DNA of 64,000 nucleotides from Platycnemis pennipes (lineage: Eukaryota > Arthropoda > Insecta > Odonata > Platycnemididae), in assembly GCA_933228895.1 (NCBI GenBank), contig OW121848.1:99591470-99655469 (forward strand), in the 5' to 3' direction. Within the stretch, counting starts at the first letter, position 1. Every line of letters starts with the position of its first letter. The notes under the pieces are model-generated. The model was not told where the DNA came from. It saw only the letters and a program-made list of their open reading frames with translations, and made no database searches. Positions 23,521-35,100 of this stretch are shown piece after piece. A program made the translations under genes and the position numbers.

Positions 23521-24545
23521 TCAACTTTGTAATTTTCCACACGTTTTTTAATAACCACCGGTTTCAACACTCACGTGTCATCATAAGGGACTAAAATTTT
23601 TGAGCATTGTAAAGGCCTTAAATAGTGCACTGGTGGGGGGGATGTCTCTTTAGGGAGGGGAAGGACATTTGAGGGAACGCTTAGGTATAAACTGGTTGGA
23701 GGTTAAGATGGAAAGGGTGTGAGGCATGGGGCTACATCACAGGGGTAAGAATAATATATACTGGAGGTTAGGTCAAATGTTCACATTGTGGCGAATAATG
23801 GGGTATACCAGAGAAAGTGGTCAACGGGGAACATTTAAAATCCGTCAAATCCTTTAAAAGCAAAATATCGGGTGAGCACCGTCGTTCTACAAATTCGCAT
23901 TTATCCAAAAAGTCAAGTTTAAAACCTTTTAATTTGCACGTGTAAGAATTGAGGTTTGAAGTTTCCCCGGTGTCCAGTCTCTAGTAGATGTTTAGCGTAC
24001 ATTGAAGTCTCATCACAGTATCTGACACACTTCTCATGTTCTTTTACTCTGGTCACAAATATTCTCTCCGTTTGGCCCACATACACTGCGTTACAATCAC
24101 CACACTCTTATCCGGTACACACCACTTTTATGCTCCACATCAATTTTGTCTTTAGAATTAAAAAGTAATTTGCTTAGTGTAGTTGGATTATGAAAACAGA
24201 TCTTAAAAATGTCTTTGGGTAAATGTCTAGCTATTACTTGGCTAATATTGCCTAGGAAGGGCAGTTTAAACCATTTCTTTGATTTTCCTTGGGGAGATTG
24301 GTCCAAATTGCACAGTGACTTTGTAGCTTTTGACTTTTGAATTTTATTCAACAATTTTTCCACTGTATGTTCAGTGTAGTAATTCTGATGAGCTATCATT
24401 TTTATGGTGTGCAGTTCTTCTTTAAATAAGCTATCCTGAAGTGGGATGCTCACTAACCGGTGTAACATAAAGTTTATGGCAGCCAGTTTATGTGCATAGT
24501 GATGGGGTGAACTATTGGGAATTATAGCATCTGTAAAGGTATTCT
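23521..24545 (-). mobile_element. Penelope-like retroelement fragment (3' part)
   Basis: The minus strand from 24468 downward encodes LPFLGNISQVIARHLPK, then LSKLLFNSKDK and KSGVYRI. After a frame change it continues CGDCNAVYVGQTERI with VKEHEKCV. This is the linker and GIY-YIG endonuclease of Penelope-like elements, with the GVYxI and YVGxT motifs visible. The 5' reverse-transcriptase part is absent. One frameshift lies directly between the two GIY-YIG motifs, so the copy is dead. It interrupts the hAT relic right beside its dimerisation segment. Confidence 0.75.
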
Positions 24546-24685
24546 TGCATCCTGTAAAGTTATGGAACTAGGTAATGGTTAAGTACCTCAATTATTTAAA
24601 TTTGTCCACTTCCATTACAGACAGTAAACATCCGTTTGCCATTTATCGCAAGGAAAATTTTTCATCAAATTTCGTGACGATATTT

Positions 24686-24800
24686 GATGAAAATTTAAAA
24701 AAGATGTGATGAAAATTTAAAAAAGATGTGATGAATCTTTGGATGGTTAAAAGATTTGATGAATCTTTGGATGGTTAAAAAATTTGATGAATCTTTGGAT
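24686..24800. repeat. two adjacent tandem repeats
   Basis: A 22-bp unit (GATGAAAATTTAAAAAAGAT plus GT) is repeated twice from 24686. It is followed by a 28-bp unit starting GATGAATCTTTGGATGG repeated twice from 24730, with a partial third copy from 24786. The block is the subterminal region of the hAT relic. Confidence 0.85.
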
Positions 24801-24884
24801 TCGATCGAATCTTTTAACCATGGATTCGATCGAATCTTGAATCCATGGATTCCTGCGAATCTTCGAATCCCTGCCCCAACCCTA

Positions 24885-25772
24885 CATAAAAGTCTTCCTT
24901 CCCTTTGGTTTCATTTTCTTTCAAATGCTCATAGTGCTTAAGAAACTTTACATTATTTTCAAATTATGCCTCTGAAATGTGTTTCACCACTTTTGAGAAA
25001 AATCTATTGAAAAGTAAATTTTATCACAATGTTCATTATATACCAGCTGGCTTGCCATATCATTTTAAGAATGTAAGAAGTAGTAGTAATTTAAGTAGTA
25101 ATTTAAGAATGTAATACCAATGTAAGAAGAGATTTTTTTCATGACCATTAATTCTGACTTTTAAAAAACTTGGATTGCATTCTCTTGAAATACAAATTTC
25201 TACCATTCCTCGCGATACCTGTAATGACACAGTAGGAATGGAGTGCCACAAGTTTAACTAAGAAAATGTGAATCTACTCAAGACAATGATTTTACCATTT
25301 AAAGCATTCCTAATATAAATGCATAAGTCTATACCAAAGCACAAAGGATGATTTAGAGGGTCCTCTATTTTGTACATAATAGCCATTGCGGGGAAAGGGT
25401 AATAAATGAGTTCCCCTCCATCAACTATAACTTTGCAGCATCACCCTTTTTAGGGCAGTTATGAGTTAAGTACCTACTTCCCTAAAGTGCACTCACTCTA
25501 TTTGCCACCCTACCTGCTGTAGTATACGTAGGTTCCTATACCTATACATTCTCCTGTATCACTCTCACTTCCAGACTTCTCCTCTACCCATTAAATGTAC
25601 CTACTGGGCAAACCCTTCATTCTATGCATCCATCTGCTATAACCTTTCGCGACAGATGTACCTATTGAACTACTTCAAAAACACACTTTAACTAGCCTTA
25701 GTAGAAAATTAGCATTGACGTAAGTTGGGTTCTGAGACAAGATTACACAAAAAGACAAGTGAAATTGATATT
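24885..25772. other. intergenic region downstream of WWOX
   Basis: It separates the WWOX 3' end from the hAT relic. No gene or complete repeat is recognised. Confidence 0.4.
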
Positions 25773-25778
25773 TTTATT
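25773..25778 (-). terminator. WWOX poly(A) signal
   Basis: AATAAA on the minus strand, about 200 bp after the WWOX stop codon, is the first good poly(A) signal downstream. Confidence 0.6.
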
Positions 25779-25980
25779 TTATCAAAAGTTATCGAACTCA
25801 CATAAATCCATAAAAAATATACAAACATACTGAGCTTCTTTTAAACCAGTTTTTCATTTACGTAAGGATAAAATAATATACAAAATTGTACATGCCAACT
25901 TTATGGCATCACATTCTCTTCCCTTTCAAAATGTGTAATTATAATTATTTGGAAATTGATATTACTGCATCATCATTACA

Positions 25981-26184
25981 TCAGGAAGATCCCAAGCCAC
26001 ATGCACCTTTTCCCATTACCCTTTCCACCATCTCCACACTTATATCCCATAATTGAGATGCTAAAACAGGATCCTGAGCAGCAGTACTTGGTGGACAGCA
26101 ACAACAATTGTTAAAATACAACCCACCCACACCATCAAGATCCGGAGAGACAGCACAATAAATTGATGTACTAGCAGCTTGTTG
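25981..26184 (-). CDS. WWOX: WWOX last coding exon
   Basis: The acceptor TTTGTTTGTAG precedes 26184. Sixty-eight codons include the stop TGA at 25983-25981. It encodes [33 protein letters not shown] and [19 protein letters not shown]. The GLYFNNC motif and LW.IS..M/L.E end are diagnostic of the WWOX C-terminus. Confidence 0.93.
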   Translation of the reverse strand, partial: QQAASTSIYCAVSPDLDGVGGLYFNNCCCCPPSTAAQDPVLASQLWDISVEMVERVMGKGACGLGSS

Positions 26185-29100
26185 CTACAAACAAAGGTTA
26201 AAGAAGAATTATTCACATAGAAAGAAAACAATGTGTACATAATCATAATAGCAACCATACCATATAGGTCACATTAGCAAAATGAGAATTCAAAGCACAT
26301 AACAGTATTAATAAATATAAATGCTGATGGCAAGATAATCTTACCAAAGATTTTGTGAAAGGTCGGACCAGGGCAAAGAGAAATCTGTATAACCACCATG
26401 ATCTGCTGAGGTTAGAAGAAACCATATTTCCCGGGTGTAAGGAGTTGGTAAATACTCCACGCTTTCCAGGTCCCCACCTCCGAAAGAGCTCGGCAGCAAA
26501 CAAAACGTTGCATAGCTAGAAATGATATGAAATTATTAAGAGCAATGTAGGTGCTGGATTCACAATTACAAAGAATGTAAGTCAAACACAGCTGAATGCA
26601 GTGAAAATACAGCATACCATAATCACTAAGAAGTAGTGATGGCCGGATCGGATCCGTCGGATCCAAAGATCCGCGGATCTTTCATTTTTTCGGATCCGGA
26701 TCCAAAGACACGGAGCAAAATCGGATCCGGATCCTAGATTTTAAATTTTCGCGGCTTAGCGATCGAAGCGCCCCGTGAATGGAAGGTAGGTGCGGTAGAT
26801 ATTGACAAGAAGAGGATGAGTAACTCAGGTCACGAAATTAGATGAAAATGTTCCCGTGCAACTAGAAGCAAAGTAAAGAAATATGACTTTTTTCCCCATT
26901 GGCCCGGTATCGCGAGAAAAAATACGTAGGATGTCACGCGGGTAGCCTACATTCGCCGGGATCAGGCGGACAACGACAGCAAGTGTACTGTGCGAAGTTC
27001 GATCCCTTTCGCAGTTAAATTTTTTCTTTCAGTCATTGCATCGAAAATGTTATCATATTCACTTTCAAACCATTAAATTTGAATACTCACTTTATTATAA
27101 TTTTGTTGTTTAAATTAGATTTACAAATGTACCATTGATAAATTAAGGATGGTCGGGTCGGATCCACGGGTCTTTCATTTCATTCGCAACTGAAATCATA
27201 TCCGAAGACAGTAAAAATTCAGATTCGGATCGGAGATTTTAAAATTTCACGGCTTGGTGATCGATGAGCCCCGCGAATGGAATATAAGTATGGTAGAAAC
27301 TGACAAGGAGAGGGTGTGTAACTCGGTCGCGAAATGAGAAGATTTTTTTCGTACCAAAAAAACAAAATAAAAAAATGCGCGTCGTGAATTTTTTCCCCAT
27401 ACGCCCGGATGCGCGAGAAAAAAATTAAGCCGAATGTCACGCGGGTTGCCTACATTCGCCAGATTCCCGTGACCCTATGATAGCGTAGTTGTTAAAAATG
27501 AAGGCTAGTGTACTGCCGGTCGCGAGTTCGATCCTTAACACTGCCTAGGAATATAGGCTATGCTGTATTCCTAGGGTGATGCAAGTAGGCAGTTAAAAAG
27601 AGTGGATTAACAGAAATTTCATGTCAATTTATAAGTAAAAAAAAAATTGGAGTTAGTGAAATGATTGGAAAAATTTTTTACTGCAGAATTAAATCGTGGA
27701 ATCATTACGTTAACTTTCCCATGTATTTTTAGCAACGCATTTATAAATCTAGTTTAAATGATAGAAGTACAAAAAAGTCGGTATCCACACAGAAATGTTG
27801 GAAATGAAGGATGATAAATTTTTTGATTCAATGGCTGAAAGACAAATTTTAAACAGCGATAAGAATCGAACTGCTATTGTTGGCTTACCTGATTTTGGAG
27901 AATACATGCTCCCCACATGTCATTCTACTTTTTTCTGGCAAACCCGAGCCAATGGAGAAAAAATCCGAGACTTTTTTAATTTTTGCTTCTAGTAGCATGA
28001 AAAACGGCTAATCTCATTTCAAGATCAGAGTTACACAACCTCTCCTTAGGAGTATAAAATTCTCAAATTTCATTTTAAAGGTTATTATTAATGAGAAATG
28101 CAAAATTACTAGTTTAGCAGCTTGAAATATTCTATAATAATATTTTCGTCTTGAAAATGGAATCCCCGGATATACCATAAATGGAATCTCTTGGCCGCAT
28201 TAAAATATTTTGTGTTTCTAAAAAAGAATTTGAAAGCATTCAAGGATTTGATTAATAATTGGAAAATAATTCCTTTATTAATGAAAATAAACTTACAATG
28301 TTTCTTTCAACTGCAATCTAAAGAATAGTTGTACAGGTTTCAAAAATGTATTGCATGATGAGTATGTAATAAGGAAGTTGATCTTTATATTAGAAGTAAT
28401 AAGATATAGTTATTGCATCCGTAAATCTTGATCTAGGAAAATATTATCCACAAGGATGATTGGAAGTTGATTTTTTCGACAATAAATTCACTTTTTTTTG
28501 CAATTCTATTGTTGCTGTATTTATATATTTTTTAAAAATCTAGGTTTTGAAAATCTGAATTGAGTATGTGAAACTAAGGATCCGAAACCGAGATAAAGAT
28601 CCGAAACCCAGGCAAGGATCCGGTACCGGATCCGACAAAAAATCTGGATCCGTCCATCACTACTAAGAAGTCAATGGGGCCATAATAGGACAATTGTCAA
28701 TACATTTACAGAAGCAAAAAAAATGCATATCAACACTTACAAGGGAACATTCCCAACCTGATAACACATATTTATCTGAAACTTTTCACCTTTTCTGGAT
28801 TGCCAATGCATGAATATTGATATAGAATCTATCTTATGTAAATACCATGTCTGGGGTAAAAATAACCCCTTAAAAAATTCCAAAAACAATTTTTTAACAT
28901 AACTTTTGAATGTGATCACTGGTGTGGATATTTTGTCTGCAGGATGGAAACAGAAAAAATAAGTTTCTTTCAAGTTTTAAAAGAAAAAAAGCAAATACAT
29001 TATGGAACATAGAAACAAAACAGGATATTTTCTGTAGAAATGAAAAATTTTCAAAATTTGTTTTTTTTTTAATTAAATTTAGTTTAAAGCCACTAGAAAC

Positions 29101-32100
29101 TAGAAATGAAGGTAAATAGCACTTATCATCATCAATCAACAAACCTAGGATTGGCTTGACGCAGCCCTCCACTCGATTCTTCTATCGGCCAACCTCTTTA
29201 TTTCAATGTTTTTTTTTTCTCTTTTACAACCTTCACAACTCGCTCCATAAATCTCAAACTAGACCTGCCTTTTCCATTCTTCCCGTTCAATTTTCCCTCG
29301 ATGATTGTCTTCATAAATTGCACGACTTGATGAAAATGTTCATAACTTTTGATACATATATTTACCATGAAATTAAAATGAAGAAAAAAGTATCACCCTC
29401 ACTAAATGTTACACTTTATGGTAATACTAAAATCAAATTTTCTGACAAATTTGCATCTTTTTATGGGAATAATTCCTTGTTAGTCACATATGAAGTAGTA
29501 TATTCCAAAATGTAAGGGAAACTTAAAGTTATAAACTGGCAAAGCTGGGCAGAAAAACGTTAATCCGTTAATCGTTTATTGACGAAGTTAACATATTGCT
29601 TAACGATTTAAATTTTAAGTTAAATCCAAAAACTATTAACGGTCTTATTAACTTCCGTTAACTTTAAATTCCATTAATTTAAGTCCGCTACTTTTGTTCA
29701 GAGCCATCTGGATTGCCATGTAATAACTTGGGGAAGGAGTAGTGTTGAGAATGCAATCTAGAGAACTCAGCGTATGTACTGCAATCAGGCTTATACAGAC
29801 AAAATTTACACAGTCAAGGCTCACATTTCCACCCTAAACAATTTTAAACAACACATGAAGAGAACGCATCCATCTAAATACGTTCAATTTGAAGAAAAAG
29901 TAAAGGCACGATCAACTCGCGGGAAAACGAAAACCAAGTCTAAGGCTTCTTTAAGAGCTGTGGATTCTTCTTATGTCAATAGGACTGGCAATAGTTTTTT
30001 CGCCATCTAATGGCAAAAAACTACGCCAAAAAATATTGGTGAATCTTTTGGTATCGCAGCTACCGGTAGTGGCGTATCGCAAGGTTTCATTTCCACAATC
30101 AAATACAAACTGAGTCAGGTCCATCTTTACTGACGGAAACAGTATTACCTAAGCTATACTGTTTATGAAATTTTTATTACATTCATTAACATTAAAAATA
30201 CCTAAATGTTATGCGGCAAATAATTCAAAATTGCCTACAATTTCATATAGATTTTTAACTTTAACGGATAACTTTAACTTGCGTTAAATTTTCATCAAGA
30301 TAACGAATTAACGATTAACGAAGTTAACTTTTTGAGTAGCTTTTAATACTTTAACGAAGTTAATTTTTGGATTAACTCTGCCCAGCTATGTAAACTGGTA
30401 GGGTAAGGTCACATGGATTAGCATGTAAACAAATTATATTCCTATTCTAACAGTACAATGGAATGATTCTGGGTGCCATGCATATTATTTTCACAAAATA
30501 TCTTTATTTTTTGGGCCATGGTTTTGTTACCATGTAACTTCTTCAGTTGACTTAAAGATGTTACAGGATAAAGTAACCACGATCAGAAAAAAGAAAGTTA
30601 TATGTGGAGATAGCAGAGTAGATTTCCTTCAAACACCCCTAGCATTCCCAACTGATTTGACATAATATACTAATGTGCTGGGAAAATAATAGATATGTGC
30701 CATGAAAAAAATTTAACAGTCATATCCAGGATAAGGTATGGCATAGTGGGGGGTGGACTGCTGAGAGATTTCTTTTTTATTTGATAAATTTTCTGAAAAT
30801 TTAATCTCAGTGTCTTAGTTCAATTACACAATTTAGTTCGGAGGTGTGTTCATTGGTGATACACAACCTGTCTCAAATATCAAACAATGAGGATTGATGG
30901 ATTACATATCTACTTTCATTTTTGTTTACTTCGTGCATCGAATTGATTAAAAAGACTAATCATAAACAAGTCTTTAGGGGACTTTTTGTTGTGAAATAGA
31001 ATAAATGACACATGCTGATACAAAAATGTTTCTCCAGACTGTGCTGTGAAAATGATTATGCTTGTGAGATGTGCAGTGATGTGAGAAAGGCTGAGAAGCA
31101 TTGCCCTAAGCTTTTCTTAAGCACTTTGCCATCTACCTTGCTGTGGTCACTAATAATAGCATATCATCTTCTTAAAACTCAGCAACTCCATACAGGAGAT
31201 TAGCATTCTCCAGTTTTTGACACACAATTCCTCGGAGTTAATTTTGAGAGACTACCTTTCACATTGACAGTAGGAATAGGGATTAGATACAAGACCCACT
31301 TCACCACAAAAGAATAAACACCTGAAAAGTGCACATCCCTTGTTCCTTTATCAGCCAAATGGTCAACCACCTTAATCCTCTTGCCCATCGTATCTATTCA
31401 CAAATACAGCCAATGAAAAGTACGCTGAAGTACTGATCACAAGGACTCTTAAGGAGACTGAAAAAGCTCAGGCCTTGGGGTCAGCTAAGCTAAGGGTCAT
31501 TCCACATGTTGGTAATGCAGATTTTCCACTTTTTTGACCCAACCTCCCTCACTATAATATTCTTGAACATTATCTATGATCCCCCAAAATTAAATAACTC
31601 TGCCAATGAAACCTATCTACTTTTGTAAATAATAAGACAGACTTACTTTATAAACACTTGACTTACATCTCAATGCTTTTATTTAACCACTATTTATTAC
31701 AAGAATCATCATTCTTATTTGAAAAACAAATGAAGTTTAAATTTTCTCTCACTATAATGCAAGGCTGGACCCCCCTCCATCCCTGTCAATGGGATGTCCC
31801 TCCTTCCCACTGTAACAGTCGTCCTGAACCCTACCCTCCTAACTCCGGCATTATGTAATGTACAGTCCTAAGCACATGATGCAAAATAAGAAAGAATATT
31901 TGAAAAAGAATGTACTCCAAGATAATTCACCAACCTTTGAATCATTATACGCTGACATACCGGAAGAGTAGAGAGAAGGAACTGAAGGTGAAAGCCTGTC
32001 ACAGCTTATGTTATCAGATGCAAGATATGAAAACCTGGAAAGAATTTAATTTCAGAAAGCTAAATAATACATCATGCACATCATTACACCAATCAACAAA

Positions 32101-35100
32101 AAACTTTCTAACACCTTGCTAATATTAATGTATAAGAAAAATATGATTTCATGCTAAATTTCAATCCTTTTTCCAAAAAATGAAAGTGTTATTCAAAAAT
32201 TATGACAAATTAACATGACATAAAACCATTCCAAGGACTTTTTTTAAAGCCTCTATGATGGATATCCCTCTTCATTGACTCGTATGGGCTAGGGCCTATA
32301 GCTATGTTGAAACATTAGTTCCTGTCATACCATCAAAGTTAAGCACTTTTTTTTGCTCCCGAGAGCTCTTGTTATATGGAATTTCTTATGCACTTGAATA
32401 TCAGAGTTATGATTTATATTCCTATTCAAATTCAAAATATCAGCTTATTTGTCCTGCTTCTACTTTTTTTACTACACCCTCAATCACAGTGTAACCTGCT
32501 AAAGGTTATTACTTTGGGTTATATTTTTCTCTTTTCCCAATTATGTTTACATTTTGTAGATTATCCCAAGGAACTCTACTTTCTGGAAACCCCTATAACA
32601 TAAAATAAGAATTTCATTTTAAATAATATTGAGTAGAAGGTAAATATTGAACATAACACTAATAAACATTAGTATAGAATATTCTAAAAAAGTTGGCTTG
32701 GTTGTACCTCTTGATTAGGTTGCCAAAACATGGTTAAGAAAACTTGGAATGGTAGATTACATTAAGGTATGTTCACAATTGAACCAACCATGCACAAATG
32801 GTTTTTCCACAATGACCAGCAAAATGAATATTACATTTACTAGCCAAATGAAGGAATTTAGTGCACCATATATGTACCATCCTTAAAATTAAGATATGAT
32901 TAATTAGTAGTGATGGTCGGATTGGATCCGCGGATCTTTCATTTTACTCTGTTCCGGATTCGGATCCAAAGACACGGAGTAAAATCGGATCTGGATCATA
33001 GATTTTAAATTTTCGCGGCTGAGCGATCGGTAAATATTGACGAGAAGAGGATGTGTAACTCAGGTCATGAAATTAGATGAAAATGTTCCCGTGCAACTAG
33101 GAACAAAATAAAGAAATATGACTTGTCGCGGGAAAAAATACATAGAATGTCATGCCTACATTCGCTGGGAACAGGCGGACAACGAGAGCTAGTGTACTGT
33201 GCGAAGTTCCATCCCTATTGCAGTTTAATTTTTTCTTTCAGTCATTGCATCGAAAATGTTATCATCTTCAATTTCAAACCATTACATCTGAATACTCATT
33301 TTATTATACTTTAGTTGGTTAAATTAGATATACAAATGCACTGTTAATGAATTAAGGATGGTTGGGTAGGACCACGCCTTTCATTTCATTTGCTACTGAA
33401 ATCATATCCGAAGACAGTAAAATTCAGATCCGGATCGGAGATTTTAAAATTTCGATATAGATGCGACCAGCGAATAGAGTGCACGTATGGTGGATACTGA
33501 CAAGGAGGGGTTGTGTAACTTGGTCACAAAATGAGAAGATGATTTTTTCCATGCCACAAAAACAAAATAAAAAAATACTCGTCGTGACTTTTTTCTCCAT
33601 ACCGGATGCGGGAGAAAAAAAATAAAGCCGAATGTCACACGGGTCGCCTATATTCGCCAGATTCCCGTGAACCTATGATAGCGTAGTTGTTAAAAATGAG
33701 GGCTAGTGTACTGCTGGTAGTGAGTTCGATCCTTAACACTGCCTAGGAATACAGGCCATCCTGTACTCCTACGGTAATGCAAGTTGGCAGTTTAAAAAAG
33801 TAGATTATCAGAAATTTCATGTCAATTTATAATTCAAAAAATAATAAAATTTGGCATTAGTGAAATAATTGGGAAAAATGTTTAATGCAGAATTAAATGG
33901 TAGAATCATTGCGTTAACTTTACAATGTATTTTTGTGTGACGTATTTGTAAATCTAGTTTAAACGATAGAAGTACAAAAAAGTCAGTATCCGCACACTAA
34001 GGATGGAAATGAAGGATGATAAAGTTTTTGATTCAATGGCTGAAAGAAAAATTTTAAACAGCGATAAGAATCGAACTTCATTACCTGCAGTCCACAACCC
34101 CACTCTGTTATTGTCGGCTTACCTCATTTTGGAGAATACATGTTCCCCACATGTTATTTTACTTTTTTCTTGCAACAATGGAGAAAAAATCCAAGACTTT
34201 TTTTAAATTTTGCTTACAGTAGCATGAAAAAAGGCTAATCTCATTTCAAGATCTAGAGCAGTAGAAAATTCTCAAATTTCACTTTAAAGGTTATCATTAA
34301 TAAGACATTGCAAAATTAGTAGTTTAGCAGCTTGAAATATTCTACAATAATTTTTTCGTCTTAAAAATGGAATCCCCTGATATTCCATATGTGGAATCTC
34401 TTGGCTGCATTAAAATTTTTTTGTGTTTCTTAAAAGGAATTTGAAAGCATTTAAGGATTTGATTAATAATTGGAAAATAATTCCTATATTAATGAAAATG
34501 AACTTATAATGTTTCTTTTAACTGCACTCTAAAGAATAGTTGTATAGGTTTCAAAAATGTATTGCATGATGAGTATGTGATAAGGAAGGTGATCTTTATA
34601 TTAGAAGTAATAAGATATAGTTATTGCTTCCGTAAATCTTGATCCAGGAAAATATTATCCAAATAGATGATAGGAAGTTGATTTTTTCTACAATTAATTT
34701 ACTTGTTTTGGTAATTCTATTGTTGCTGTATTTATATATTTATTAAAAATCAAGGATTATAAAATGAATGAAATTCAGAATCGAGTATCTGAAACTAAGG
34801 ATCCGAAACTGAGATAAAGATCCAAAACCCAGGCAAAGATCCGGTTCCGGATCCGACAAAACACCTGGATCCGTCCATCACTATTAATTAGTATATTTAG
34901 GTTTTTCTCTGAGTAATGTAATAGTTTTTTATGCAAAGCCATCATGAAAAAAGAAAGGATCGAGACAAGGATTTGCAAATTAATACACCCGCAGGTGATT
35001 TTTTTATAATAAGTTGTGGAAATTTGTAGGTTAGAATAGGTGAACTTTTTTGCCTGCATATACCTATTTGTATTCAGGAAAAGTAAGAAAGCTTGTCGGA

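Larger units (their letters stand above)
22972..24884 (-). mobile_element. hAT transposon relic, interrupted by a Penelope-like element
   Basis: The left end TTGATGGGGCAAATCC and the right end, read inward TAGGGTTGGGGCAGGGATTC, are similar. Flanking 8-mers TATAAAAC and CATAAAAG agree at six positions, a possible decayed 8-bp target duplication. A C-terminal hAT dimerisation segment is encoded on the minus strand at 23340-23520. The right subterminal part has 28-bp tandem repeats. Confidence 0.55.
26634..28662 (+). mobile_element. composite hAT-like element, copy 1
   Basis: The left end starts TAGTGATGGCCGGATC and the right end is GGATCCGTCCATCACTA. An exact 8-bp duplication CTAAGAAG lies at 26626-26633 and 28663-28670, which together with TAGTGATGG ends indicates hAT. 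No transposase is encoded. The interior has two modules in one orientation (about 26640-27150 and 27150-27790) and a third inverted (about 27790-28070). All share a GAGGxTGTGTAACTC block, a TTTTTTCCCCAT block, a CGCGAGAAAAA block, ATGTCACGCGGGT and a tRNA-like B box. It lies in a WWOX intron. Confidence 0.88.

Noticed and set aside
27478..27545. Possible tRNA gene
   Set aside because: The B box is good but there is no pairing acceptor stem and no intact anticodon arm; the segment is repetitive.
27795..27992. 65-codon open frame, repeated at 34003-34206 and 44721-44918
   Set aside because: It recurs only because it lies in the inverted module of the composite hAT-like element. It is not conserved as protein between copies (indels shift the frame) and overlaps a tRNA-like segment.
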